Below are positions 32,796 through 45,400 of a stretch of DNA of 64,000 nt, in pieces. Below the pieces are notes generated by a model, which made no database searches, was not told the DNA's origin, and saw only the letters and a program-made list of their open reading frames with translations. A program made the translations under genes and the position numbers. Numbering within the stretch: position 1 is the stretch's first letter; every line of letters begins with the position of its first letter. The DNA comes from Mactra quadrangularis (lineage: Eukaryota; Mollusca; Bivalvia; Venerida; Mactridae): the NCBI GenBank assembly GCA_025267735.1, contig CM046298.1, positions 26,295,866 through 26,359,865 of the forward strand. The letters are read 5' to 3'.

Positions 32796-33066
32796 AACTC
32801 AAGAGAATGTATCTGCACAAAGAGCAGGAGTAAGGCAATCTCAATCTAGCCACCAGTACTGGCTTGATAACTAATCAGTGGTGCTTTTTACAAAAATTCT
32901 TACGAAAAAAATCTTCGTAAGTCAAAACCAAAAAACATAAATGATATGCTCATTTTTGGCTTATCAATTCTAAATAGTATACAAATTGGGTAGAATTGTG
33001 TATACCTTTTGAATATCATATTATAGTTAAGCTTATTATTCGTCTGAAGTTATTTGAAAAAGACAA

Positions 33067-33358
33067 AACCCTGGTAGATAGCGCAGCTGGTAGCACGCCG
33101 GGATTTGGAATCTTGTCCCGAAGGGGGTATGTGTTTGAATCCCATCTGAGAGATCATACCCTTCCTTGAAAATTTTACAATAATGTAAATTTTTCTCTAT
33201 TGATAAGATAATATTGAGAAGTTTCCGGCCTTGTGGAAGGGTAGATGAGTACTGGTTATTGCCAAGGACCAAGGAAAGCTAGGTTAGGTGCGCTGGATGC
33301 CATAGAATGACCTAAATTGTGTTGACACGGCGTTAAACCCAGTAAAAAAAGGAAAAAA
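33067..33358 (+). mobile_element. tRNA-headed SINE family 2 with target duplication
   Basis: Head with GCGCAGCTGGTAGCACGCCG (A box region) and GTTTGAATCCC (B box), body GTTTCCGGCCTTGTGGAAGG, end GTGTTGACACGGCGTTAAAC, then an A-rich tail. Flanked by an 11-bp direct repeat GAAAAAGACAA (33056-33066, 33359-33369). Confidence 0.87.
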
Positions 33359-33911
33359 GAAAAAGACAACATTGATTAAAAATATCCATTGAACATAAAT
33401 AATAAGTTGTCATCAGTCAGCTCCATGAAGTGAATATCAACAGGGAATTAGATACTATGTCTCTGATATCAATGATTTGCTATAAATCTCTAAAATACCA
33501 CACACTATCGTCATTTACAACCGTGAATTTCCTTTTATTGTAATGAAGTAGATAGACTGCGTATGACCTTTTATTGTATTTTTTTCTTTTGTGTCCGAAG
33601 TATTTAAGATGTTTTTCTTTTACGGTCAGAGTTCGAATATTCACGTAAAAAATAAGGCATTGTATTGTTTGAATTGTCTAATGACCAGAATCATAATCAT
33701 CCACAAGCATTCACCATGAAGAATTGTATTTTCACGCAGACATAATTATATTTCTAAATGTGCATGCTTTGCTAATTATCAAATATTTTCTGAGAGGAGA
33801 ATGCTAAGATTTGACTTGCTTATGACCAAACTTAACTTACATACATGAACGCACGAGGATCTGAGATTTTAAGCAGACTAAGAAGTTGTTTCCATCACGT
33901 ATGTTGTTCCA

Positions 33912-33975
33912 AACTCCCCGCATCGGTTATTTCCCTTTATTATGAAGTAGAAAGCGTGACGCAATCACTGAGAGG
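33912..33975. repeat. Fragment related to the foldback element at 62.9-63.1 kb
   Basis: CGGTTATTTCCCTTTATTA, AAGCGTGACG(C/T)AA and GAGGAGTT occur in the same order as in the right arm of 62951-63113. Confidence 0.55.
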
Positions 33976-34401
33976 AGTTCGATGCTGCTCTTAATTACTC
34001 TAAATTGCCATCCGGAACTACCTCGGCGATCATCTCGAAAGATATATATATTCGAAGTGTATCTGCGGAGAAGATCACCGTGGTAATTCCGAATGCTAAA
34101 TAGCATCATCTCTAAGTTTGTTTTAAGTCCTCGGAGTTAAACCTTTAACACACAAAAATTCATGTTTTTCCATCTCGAGACGGGATACCCCTCCCAAACC
34201 AGCCCCTGTCTGTGCCCACACTTAGGACGCCTTTGGATCCGGCCTTGCGGGCGTGGTGCACAGGGTGGGGAGACTAATGTGAACTGTAGCAGTTGCAAAA
34301 AAATCTCAGCTTTGGAGCCGAACGACCAAATTTCTATGCTATGTTAAATTGAGTGGGCAAAATTGACTGTTAATCATTTAAGGAAAATCTAAAAAAATCA
34401 C

Positions 34402-34455
34402 CACTTATTGGAATCGAACCCACATCTCGAATACTTATCCACCATGCTATGAAAT
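34402..34455 (-). repeat. tRNA-like SINE head, minus strand
   Basis: On the minus strand, TAGCATGGTGGATAAGTATTC then GGTTCGATTCC (B box) about 15 bases on. No aligned body was recognised, so this is a fragment or a separate small family. Confidence 0.4.
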
Positions 34456-34469
34456 TATTATATTTTCCG

Positions 34470-35599
34470 GCCGTCAATTTTGCGCAAATCATAACTGACT
34501 TAAATGCCCCAATATCAACATACGTGTGTTACAGCGGGTATCACCGCAAGTTTGACAGTATGTAACAAAATTTCAACAAAAAAACAACAAAAACATTGTT
34601 TAATTAATAAATTTCCAACAAAAACATAAGTTACAGAATTTTATAGTGTGGTGCAAAAATATTTTAAAAAAATCATTAAGTTAAATAATATACAAGTGTC
34701 CTAGATTAGTGCGACAGTTATAACAAGTATAGAGTAATATGGTCAATGTACTGGAACGAGTGTGTTCACCTATTTTATCGACTGTTTACATGTAAAGTGC
34801 TCCGTGCGTGGATCACGGGTTTTTCGTGCCTATTAGTTCATTGACCTAAATTATTATTGTAGTTGTGGGTTTTGTACGAATTGTGAGGTAGGCTTAGTTT
34901 CTTATAAATTATGATTTAATAACTAATTAATTCATAAATAATTCATTTTTATCATATGAAGTGTACATGGGGAATGTATATTATACAAAACATCATGTAA
35001 TGATTTAAATATATTCGATTAAAACAGATTTGTCTTCAAGGTAAATTGACCACGTGTAAACTTGTAGGTGTCTAAGTGCGTGTTTTGTGTATTTAATGTC
35101 TGGCGAAGTATTGCTTTTTTTATTCACAAGTGTACTGATTTTTTAGGACTTATTCATTGTCTGTAGTCATTATTTCATTAAATTTAATTGCATTTGGTCC
35201 TTTATAATATCAACATGGAATATATTTCTGTCTTAGTTCACGGAAAAATGACAAATAAGAAGATAATGCATTTCGGATCCAAGGTCATTAGTGCAGTTTA
35301 GAGTGTGTGGAATATTGTTCCAGCGGCCTTCGTCTATTGGGAGTCTGTTGTTAACTTGTTACCCGTTCTAAAATGAAAGAATTGAATTCGCTGGGTTGGG
35401 GATGGAATATTAAGGTAGGTTTCATAGTTTACAATGTTTTTGAATAATTTAACATTTTGCCCTTAGAAATTGGCTGTTTTATTAGTTTTGAAAAAAGGGT
35501 ATTGTAACCATACTTGGTTGGAAAAACCGGTATTGTCAAAAATAGACTTTATAAAACTCATCCATTAAAAGTTTTCTGTGATTTGTAATCTGTGTGTCG
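34470..35599. other. Intergenic stretch with one exon-like segment
   Basis: AT-rich. At 35373-35414 a 14-codon frame starting with ATG ends exactly at a good donor (TTAAG|gtaggt), which could be a first coding exon on the plus strand. No partner exon could be matched, so it is noted only. Confidence 0.2.
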
Positions 35600-36020
35600 G
35601 TATGTATACGACGCAGCGACCACTGCTGGCGTAATGCGTCGGGGAGTGCGATGTGGTCAGTTGCGACCCTGGAGAGCTGTCTTAAAGCTCTCGATTGTCC
35701 TGGCACACGCGATGTCCTCTTCTAGAGTGTTGCTGTCGTGGATAGTTTTAATGAAAAATGAATTTTTGTATCGCTGGGTTTTTGAAGTTTTTGTTTTAAA
35801 ACAGTTAGAATGATTGATGCAAAATTTTGTCACTGTGTTATTTTTCACTCTCTGAATAAAGTTTTGGTTTGATTTTCCGTTTATTGGTAATAGGTGTCAG
35901 ATAACTTTTACTGTCAATGGCCGGCACCATACCCCGCATTATCTTGTATAGGAAGACTAACCTGGCGTTCTTCCTTCTCTGCTGCAATGTATCAAGGTTA
36001 AGGTTCATTATCATCTATTG
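35600..36020 (-). pseudogene. Decayed LINE ORF2 C-terminus
   Basis: On the minus strand, three frames in turn give LDTLQQRRKNARLVFLYKIM with YLTP further on, then NSFFIKTIHDSNTLEEDIA, then DHIALPDALRQQWSLRRIHT. These are the usual order at the C-terminal end of many animal non-LTR reverse transcriptases (QRR..ARL, YLTP, SFFPRTIRDWN). At least two frameshifts separate them, so the copy is dead. Confidence 0.75.
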
Positions 36021-38754
36021 AATGCAACCATCTTCTCTGGAGATATGTAAAGTGGTAACACAAATATTATATTGTTTAGTTTAATTTCACTATTTATTAG
36101 TTTATCCCAGAAGTTAAGGTTCAAGTAAAGTCTGTATTTGCATTAATGATAGTAAAATAAAAAATGCTCTAATTCTGTCATACTTTCATCAAGAGCAATG
36201 TTTTATACATCGAAATGTTTCTTAAAAAATATACAAAGTGATGCTGGCAATTAATTTAGATGAAAACTTTTAACAAAAGATGTATTTGCAAAATTGATGC
36301 TGTAAAAATGAAAATACTAAAAGACATTCAATTATTTTTACAAACTAATTTAACATTTAATCATTTCCAGTACAGTATAGTTCATAGTCCAATGAAGGTA
36401 CTCCAAAATATATGATCTCAATAAATGTTTAAACAAAACTACGGTATATGAAAAACATTTTGACAGGTGCAAGTGTAATGGGTTTTCGCGACCCTGTTTC
36501 TACTTTCACTTTAGTTTTTCACTTGCCTCAGTTTTGTTTTAACATTTATTAATGTTATAAATATTGGAGTACCTTGATGTGAATATGAACTATAATGTTC
36601 CGTAAAGGATTTAATGTTAAACTTTGTTGTAAGAAAAGATTAATACATTTTAGTATTTTATTTATACAACATCAATTTTTGCAAATACATCTTTTGTTAA
36701 ATATTTTTGGCGTAATTGATGACAAGCATCACTTTGTATGTTTCATGAGAAACATTTTGATGTATAAAACACTACCCTGAGTGGAGATGTGACAGAATTA
36801 GAGCATTTTCATTTTCACTGAATTATTTTGCAAACCAAGACTTTACATGAACCTTAATCATTCTATATCTTACAACGATATCGGCCTAATTCTGCATATT
36901 TTGATGACTTCACGGCTGCATAACTGTTTTCATGTCTGCTGAAAAAATAATTATATCTTCACATGTTGGCTTTAATAGTACGAATTGTTCTGAGTTATTG
37001 GTTCACTAGGTGTGTTCTAACAACAGCTGCTCACCTACAGGTCGTCCACGTAGACATTGCGTATATCAACATAGCCAGTTTCATTACACACCAATATTTA
37101 GGGGTTTATTATTATTTCAGTTTAATAGTTTAACTATTTGACACTTATTTTATAAAATCATTATGTTAAATTTGAAATGTGCATATACAGTATTTAAAAA
37201 TAAATGTTAAATATCAATGTTGTACGTTTTAATCCGTAAAATATTGTTCATGGATCAGCTTATTCACCTATTCAGTGGACAAGTCCAATGTTTAAAGTAC
37301 AAAAACACGCATGACCTAGAAAACGACCTATATGTAGAAACGCACGAGTTTTTGGGCGGGTCTAAAGTGATTAAAACTTATGAGTTCGATACGACGGATT
37401 ACTTTGTACCATTACATAGCTTTTATTGTGTGTATGGGACTTGATTAGGCGTATGTTATAATTCAATAATTTCTAATATTTGTGCTGTAGTTAGTGTGCA
37501 TTTTTGTCAATGAGCAAATCATTATAAAATGCATTAATTCGGACGGGTTGATGCAATAGGAATTAAAAATAGTATGTTTATTAGTATTATTTATGAAAAC
37601 AAATGGGCTTACCCTCGTACACTAGGAGTAATTAAGACTGTATTCCTCTTTGGATGTTGACTGTGTTCTGACTGGAATTATTTCATTGCCTAGTAATTCA
37701 TGTGTGATGGATTTATACTTTATGTACCAAGTCTGCAAGATTTAAACTTCGGAATCATATACATCTGTATTTGTAAGTTCTTTGTTTTTAATAAATATAA
37801 TGCCTTTTTTGCTTTAAAAAGTTATATCATTATACGTGTGCGTCTGGAAAAATTGTATTTACTACATGTAACTACTCGGTCACATCATTTAGGGGTGAAT
37901 CTGTGCTGGGCAGTAGTTGGAATATGAAAGTGTATAATTTTATGTTTAATGGCTAAAGAGCTACGAAAATATGAAGGGTTAAAGGAATCTTTAAATTCAT
38001 GTCGTATCGCACAAACTTTAATCGATCTATATTTGATTCGGTACACCTTGACCATTCATTGATTGTTATTTGTTGTGAATAGCCGAGGAGTTGCGAATGG
38101 TCTATATTTGTGACCTATGAACTTTGATTATCAGCCAATCAGAAACTAGAATTGACCATATCCGCCATTTAAATGAAAACAGAAACTGATAAATTCAAAA
38201 TGATTACACGTATTTATCGTTGAGATTATTATGGATGTAATATTTGGTTAATTGATAAAGGTAATTTTTATTGTTGTTAATCATCTCACCTAATATATTT
38301 GTTTGAAGTTTTATAACGCAGGCATCCAGTAACTAAGTAACAATCTACTTTTATTAGCGCCCTTGAGGTAGAGTCATTGGTCAGACCCTACTGTATAAAT
38401 TCCTTTCAATGCTTGTAATAAAGCAGCCAAAAGAGTTAAGTTTTCCTATGAGGATGTTGTCAATCAGTCATTTTATAATGAAATAAATACCCCCCCCCCC
38501 CCGATAAAATAAAAATTGGATTTTAATCGCTTTAAACATATTTTATTTCTCCAATATTTTGAATGTCAAAATTTTGTAACAAATAAGTTCATTTGCTGAT
38601 CCTGAGCTATGTCATATTATATGCATATATTGTTTAATTTAACGCAAGGCTCAGTGACTCCACTGATTTAAATGATTGTAAGTTTAGAAATACTGCAGTG
38701 AGTATTTAAATCAATGACGTTAATGCATGCACCACTGGCAATTAAATAGATCAT
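36021..38754. other. AT-rich intergenic sequence
   Basis: No convincing gene. A 75-codon plus-strand frame at 37217-37444 has a less biased composition than its neighbours (contains NTHDLENDLYVETHEF) but matches nothing I know. A poly-C run lies near 38491-38502. Confidence 0.3.
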
Positions 38755-40397
38755 GCTAAACAGGGTGAGACATTGTCACCTCTTCTTTTTTTACTTTTTA
38801 TAAATGACATGGAGACTTGTCTTTTCGATAATGATGCTGACTTAGTCATTTTAGACCAATTACAAATATTTATACTGCTTTTTGCTGATGATACTGTCCT
38901 TTTTTCATATTCTCTCACGGGCTTACAGTTACTATTGAATAATTTGCACACTTATTGTTCTAAGTGGAATATTATTGTTAATACATCAAAAACTGTTGTG
39001 ATGTGTTGCAAATTGGGCAATAAACGCAAAAACTTTGATATCTATTATGGAAATATCAAATTGAATATTGTTGATAAATTTTGTTACTTGGGTGTTGTAC
39101 TATCATCAAATGGTAAATTTTACAATACACAGAAATCATTATCTGAACAAGCATTGCGTTCTATATTTTGTATTAAATCAATTTTTCAGGTTGTCTCCCT
39201 TGGTGTACTTGAAAAAATTAAACTATTTGATAGTATGGTATTACCAATTCTTAACTACGGTTGTGAAATTTGGGGGTTTCATAAAAGTCCTGACATTGAA
39301 AAAGTATATATCAAATTTTTAAAATATGTATTAAATGTGAGATACCAGACAACTAATGTTACTGTATATGGCGAACTTGGTAAAGTACCCTTAGATGTTG
39401 TAAGGAAAGAACGTATTTTAAAGTATTTTTTTAAAATAGTAAATGCCAAGAATTCACTTATGTATAAAACATTTATGTATGATAAAGCAAATAGTGTTAC
39501 AAATTCTTGGGCAGGCGATGTTAAGAACTTGTTGAACGATCTAGGATACTCATACATATGGGATACTATGGATTTTTCACGTTCCCAGCTGAACAATATT
39601 ATACAATGTTTATACAGTCAATATTATCAACTATTTTTCTCTTTTTTAGACAACATGCCTAAATTGAATACCTACAAACTATTTAAAAATAATTTTGAAT
39701 CTGAAAAATATTTATCTTGTATCAAAAATGATAATCATAGAATTGCTTTAACTCGTATTCGTTGCTCTGCTCATAAACTTGCCGTAGAAGAAGGGCGTTA
39801 TAGAAATATTGACAGAGCCGATAGAAAATGCATTTTTTGCGATATGAACGTAATTGAAGATGAATACCATTTTACTTTAATCTGTCCTATGTACCGTAAT
39901 ATTCGCAAAGAATGCCTACCCAATTATTATAACCATTGGCCAACTATTCAAAAATTACGAAATTTAATGTCCTCAACAAGTACCAGTCTAATTTGTAAAT
40001 TAGCAAAATATATATATCTTGCTAATAAAAAACGATCTTCTTTACTAAACCAAGTGAATACATAATAAGTTTACAATTTAATTTTGTTGATATCTTGTTT
40101 TACTTGGAGTTTTCTTTTTTTGGTCTACCTTTTTGTCTAACTTTCTAACGATTCTTTGTTTTTTCAAGTAAAAGTACTGCTTTAAGATTCACATTCTGTA
40201 CTCATACTCTTCTCAGTGATGTATCATTATTCAAATATTACTTTATTCTTATACATGTTTGTTCATATATATTCCTTATGATGTATTGTCATAAATATTA
40301 ATTTACATGTATGTATGTATGTTGTTGCCGCCGACTGACGGCAGAAAAGCACGTATGTGCTTAATTGCTGAAATAAATATATTTGTATTTGTATATT
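38755..40397 (+). mobile_element. 5'-truncated LINE copy including 3' UTR
   Basis: Contains the open frame above plus a 330-base 3' UTR with hairpin AGCACGTATGTGCT (about 40349-40362), AATAAA, and a TTTGTAT-type repeat tail. The 5' limit is inferred from loss of homology just before KQGE. No clear target duplication was found. Confidence 0.8.
38758..40065 (+). CDS. Reverse transcriptase C-terminal half of a non-LTR retrotransposon
   Basis: One uninterrupted frame of about 436 codons. It begins inside the reverse-transcriptase palm at KQGETLSPLLFLLFIND, followed by the catalytic FADD motif (DD at about 38887-38892), the KTVVM thumb-side region, FCYLGVVLS, and NYGCEIWG, then a long C-terminal domain with a CCHC-like cluster (CIFC...H...C near 39829-39888). 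These are standard landmarks of LINE ORF2. The frame has no upstream finger, endonuclease or start codon: it is 5'-truncated, as most LINE copies are. The clade is uncertain (Jockey/CR1/I-like cannot be separated by eye). The lack of stops over 1.3 kb suggests a recent insertion. Confidence 0.88.
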   Translation, partial: KQGETLSPLLFLLFINDMETCLFDNDADLVILDQLQIFILLFADDTVLFSYSLTGLQLLLNNLHTYCSKWNIIVNTSKTVVMCCKLGNKRKNFDIYYGNIKLNIVDKFCYLGVVLSSNGKFYNTQKSLSEQALRSIFCIKSIFQVVSLGVLEKIKLFDSMVLPILNYGCEIWGFHKSPDIEKVYIKFLKYVLNVRYQTTNVTVYGELGKVPLDVVRKERILKYFFKIVNAKNSLMYKTFMYDKANSVTNSWAGDVKNLLNDLGYSYIWDTMDFSRSQLNNIIQCLYSQYYQLFFSFLDNMPKLNTYKLFKNNFESEKYLSCIKNDNHRIALTRIRCSAHKLAVEEGRYRNIDRADRKCIFCDMNVIEDEYHFTLICPMYRNIRKECLPNYYNHWPTIQKLRNLMSSTSTSLICKLAKYIYLANKKRSSLLNQVNT

Positions 40398-40918
40398 ATT
40401 TGCTATTATAAAAATACAGTTTACATTTTTGTCAAACTCTCAAGAGAACTATTTCTGCATAGATGCATTTATCTATTTCTAACACAATCTGTAAGTAAAA
40501 CCACATCTAAGATTTGTTGGTCAAGATCATGACGCCTTACTATCTGTTAGTAAGTTAAAAAATGATTTTCTGTGTTCAATAAAACATTGTCGTAGACTTC
40601 TCTCGCAAAAATAGAAAAAATGAACTTAGGTATGAGGATTTTGAAAAGTACAGGTTGATCAGGTTGTTTTATAACATAAACCCGTATCACGATGTTTATA
40701 CAACTTGCATAACTTTTCGAGTGATTAGTTACACATGTACACTTCATTTCACTTTTATATTGTCAGTTTGTTGAATACGTTTTTGTGGGTTTTTTTCGTC
40801 CCAAATATTGTTTTTGTGCAGCAATGCAATGTGTAAACAAACATGTCACGTTCCATTAAATTGTGGAATATCATCATATACAAAATTGCATTGTACATAT
40901 TCATTACTTATGTTTATT

Positions 40919-41106
40919 TATTTATTGGAGTTAACGCCGTGTCAACGCAATTTTAGGTCATTTTACGGCGTCCAGCGCTTCTAACCTAGCTTTTCTGGAC
41001 CATTGTCTATAACCAGTACTCACCTACCTCCCCGGGTGGGATTCGAACCCGCACCCCCTCGGGCACGAGATTCCAAATCCCGGCGTGCTACCAACTGCGC
41101 TATATA
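40919..41106 (-). mobile_element. SINE family 2, minus-strand copy
   Basis: The minus strand reads GCGCAGTTGGTAGCACGCCG, GGGTTCGAATCCC, GTGAGTACTGGTTATAGAC, CTAGGTTAGAAGCGCTGGAC and ends GTTGACACGGCGTTAAC. The middle block (GTTTCCGGCC...) present at 33067 is missing. Confidence 0.8.
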
Positions 41107-42099
41107 ATTTGTAGTAATATATTGAAAATCCTAGCATATTTCATAACATGTCTCTTTTATCATTTTCAGTACTTGTTTGACGAGATCGAAATCTGAATTC
41201 TGAGGTAGCAGGTCTACACTTCTGGTATCACAAAGACACATGGGCTATAATTGTAACAAATTGCTGCTTAACACATCTTGGTGGACTCAACTAAGGTAAA
41301 GACAAACCCAACATTTTTTATGGTCATACACAGTTGGTTGTTAGGTTCATACTCTGACAACCATATCATTACGTTTTAGTCTGTCTTTGTTAAAGTCTTG
41401 TTATCCTATAATAGAACAGTTGAATGCAGGTCTGTTAGAACAGAAGAGTAGGGGGGGGGGGCTTTCGAGGCCAAGACCTCAATTATATTGAAAGTTGCGT
41501 TATTTGGACTTAACCGAATTCAATTATTTTTCCAACCGTACAAGTCTGCCCGCAATAGCTAGAAAACATTTCCCTAAACTTGGTGTTCCCTTTGCCAATA
41601 AAGGACATTTATTTTGAATTTGCAAAAAGGTGGAAATTGAACATGCTTACAATTTGGTCGTGTTACACCATGTTATTTTGTTTACATGTTTTGACATTAA
41701 ACTTGCAATTTTTGTTTAGGTATATAGGCTATGGTGATTGGTGATATAATGGTATGACTGCTTTAATGTGATAAAGATGTATTATTTCTTGAATTGTTTG
41801 ATTGCCAGCTGTAACTTCATTGATATTACAAGGGAAGTATATTTCTTTTGTTAACCATGTCTCTACATTTTGTTAGTTTTACCCCACTTTTTAGTATTGT
41901 GTGTTAGTAGATGGGATTGAAGCCCAAATATTCTATCATTGAAACTTAAGAGAGCTATGAAGTCTTCGGCCCAAACCTCGTAACCATAAAGGCGGATAAG
42001 CATATGATTTAATCGGTTCAGTAGATAAAAAAAACTAAACCAATAAATCTTTAAGTAAATTTTATGCCGTTATTCAACATTTCTTGTTTCGTAAGCTAC

Positions 42100-45000
42100 T
42101 ACTTGGCCCCTTCTCTCATGTAGGCTTCATTCTTCAAGTAAGTACACTCATTTACACAATCAGCTGTTAATTGATTATAATCCCAAATGATTGGTTTTTT
42201 TCTTATTTAAAGTGAAAAATCACTTATAGGTACTGCTAATTGGTCCTTTCTCTTGTGTAGGTTTCTTTCTTCTGGTACGAACACAAAGTACACACTTAGC
42301 TGTTAATTTATTCTTATCCCAATTATAGGTTTTCCCATTTAAAGTGAATAATCACTTATAAGCTACTACTACTGAGTCCCTTCTCTCATGTAGATTTCTT
42401 TCTTCAATCAAGCAACTATTACTTTGGTCCTTGTAACAGGTAAGTATCTTTCCTCCAAAACATCTGATATTTGGTCCCGTCTTTTATGTCGGTAAAATAA
42501 GTACACAAACAAGCATAACATAACAGCTGTTAATTGTTTCCTATCCCTTTGTAAATTAGATCACATTAAAAGTGAAAAAAAACGTAGATATACTATTGCA
42601 ACTTTGCCATTTCTCTCATTTAGTTTTTTTTCTCCAATTAAGCGTATAAACAAACATAATCAACATCATAATTGCTTTAGCCCTTAACAGGTCATTATGG
42701 TTCCCCCAAACAGCTTTGCATGGCAACTATCCTCATGACAGCCTCTTTTTCTTAAATACCAATAATTACACATTGGATTCTGCTGCTTGGTCCCTTCTCT
42801 CATGTTGGTTTCTTGCTTCAAGTAAGTTTATTACAAAAATAATAAAAACAAATACCTTGGCCCTAGCTAACAGGTAAGTATCTTTCCTCAAAATGGCTGC
42901 TACTTGGCCCCACCTTTCATGTTGGCTTCTAGCTTCAAGTAAGTTTAAAAACAAAAATAATAAACTTATTACTTGGCCCTAACTAACAGGTAAGTAACTT
43001 TCCTCCATACAGCTGCTGTTTGGCCCTTTCATTCATGTAGGTTTCTTTCTACAAGTACGTAAACAAACAATAATAATCAGCCATTTGCAGATCCCTATCC
43101 CCAAGTAAGAAAATCACATTATAAGCTGTTGTTACTTTCTCCTTTCACTCGTGTAGGATTTTTTTTTCAAACAAGTTTACAAAAATACATAATCGATCAT
43201 TACTATGACTGTTGCATGGTAACTTTCCACAAGACAGTCTCTTTTTCCTTATGAGATTAATTACACATAGGATTCTGCTACTAGGTCCCTTCTCTGATGT
43301 TGGTTTCTGTTTTCAAACAAGTTTACTAACATTCAAAATCAGCTATTTCTTTGGTCCTTACTGACAGGTAAGTATTTTTCCTCCAAACAACTTAGCCCAT
43401 TCTCTCATGTAGGTTTCTCTCTTCAGGTACGAACACAAAATACATAATTAGCTATTAATTGATCCTTAGTCCAATGGTAGTTTCTTTTTCATTAAAAGTG
43501 AAAAATCACATATAAGCTACTGCAACTTGTTGCCTTCTCTCATGTAGGTTTCTTTCTTCAAGCAATTTAACAAAATCAACTATTACTTTGCCCTTATTAA
43601 CAGACACGTAACGTTACTTCAAACAACTGCTTCTTGGTCCCTTCTCTCATGTAGGTTTCTTTTATCAAGTTAGTACACAATCACACACACGAGCTTCTAT
43701 TTCTTAGCTCTTTCTCTCATATAGGTTTCTTTCTTCAACAAGTTTACAAACATTCATAATCAACTATTATCTTTAATTGGTCTTTAATCACAGGTAAGTA
43801 TCTTTCCTCCAAACAGCTGTTACATGACAACTTTTCCTTCTTCGTAAATGTGAATGAGTATACACCAGCCACTGCTTCTTGGCTCTTTCTCTCATGTAGG
43901 TTATCGGTACTTTCTTCAATGCAATGCACAAGCAAACATACTATTTATGGCAACTTTCCCCATGAAAGTTCTTTCTCCACGTACACTTTCACTTACACAA
44001 TATATAATCAACTGTTTCTTTGCCCTTACATATAAGGAGAGTTCTTTCTTTCAGTAGAGCGTAATTTCACATAAACATTTATAAACATGTGTTACATCAC
44101 ACAATTTTTCATGTAGGCTTCTATCTTCATTTAGTCCAAACATATCCACAGGAAGTTTCGTTCTCCAAGTACACTTACAAATATATAATCAATTGTTTCT
44201 TTGCCCTTATATGTAAATAGGGATCTTTCCTTAAGTACAATGTACTTTTCGCACAAACTTTATAAACATTTATTACATCACACACTTTTTTCATGTAGGT
44301 TTCTATCTTCAAATAGTCCTTACATTTAACCACAGGTAAGTATCTTTCATCCAATTAAGTGTAAAAAATAAACTAGGGTTTTTAATTAGGTTCTTCTCTC
44401 ATGTAGGTTTCTTTCTTCAAACAAGTTTACAAGCATAAATAATATAATCAAATTTTACTTTGGTCTGTATTCACAAGTAAGTATCCTTACTCCGAGCAGC
44501 TGTAACATGGCAACTTTTCTCTTTCTTCTTAATTGTAAATAAATATACACAAGCCACTACTACATGTACTTGGCCATTTTCTCATGTAGGTTTCTTTCTT
44601 CAAACAAGTTTACAAACATACACAGTAGCCTGACACTTGTCCCTTCTTTACAGGTAAGTATCTTTCCTCCAAACAACTGTCCCTTTGCTCCTTTTTTTCA
44701 TGTCGGTTTCTTTCCTCAAACAAGTTTACAAACATACATAATCAATCTTTACGTTGGTCATTATTCACGGTAAGTCTTTTTCTTCAGAACAGCTGTTACA
44801 TGGCTACTTTTCTCATTCTTTTTTCAATGTGATTAATCATACACAAGCCACTGCTACTTGGACCTATTCTCACGTAGGTGTCTTTCTTCAAACGAGTTTA
44901 CAAACACACACAGTACACTGCTAGTTGTCCCGTTCCTAACAGGTAAGTATCTTTCCTCCAAACAAGTGCCCCTTTGTATTTCTTTCAAGTAGGTTTCTTT

Positions 45001-45400
45001 CTTCAAACAAATTTACAAGCATAAAAAATCAAAGTTTACTTTGGTCTTTATTCACAGGTCATTTTCTTTCCTCCGAGCAGCTGTTACATGGCAACTTTTC
45101 TCTTTCTTCTTAAATGTGAATAAATATACACAAGCCACTGTTACTTGGCCATTTCTCTCATGAAGGTTTCTTTCTTTAAACAAGTTTACATAGTTCACTT
45201 GTACTTGTCCCGTTCTTTACAGGTAAGTATCTTTCCTCCAAACAATTGCCCCTTTGCTCCTTCTTTCATGTTGGATTCTTCCTTGTAGTTAGCACACAAA
45301 CATACATGATATACTGTTTCTTGTACCGTCCCACATAGTTAAGTATCTGTCCCCTATCAAATGTAATTCACAAATTAACATAATCTGCTACTGCATTGCA
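42100..45400 (+). repeat. Degenerate tandem array 1 with splice-like junctions
   Basis: About 14 units with irregular period, grouped in places as dimers of about 285 bp. Each has TCTCATGTAGGTTTCTTTCTTC, then AACAAGTTTACAAACATACA, then a pyrimidine tract and CACAGGTAAGTATCTTTCC. CAG|GTAAGTAT occurs at 42439, 42873, 43793, 44335, 44653, 44942 and 45222 among others. No protein frame persists between units. The strand is given for the splice-like motifs. Confidence 0.85.

Noticed and set aside
35373..35414. First coding exon of a new gene (MKELNSLGWGWNIK)
   Set aside because: Good donor but no downstream exon that continues a frame; the only exon-like segment before the arrays (41171) has stops in all frames.
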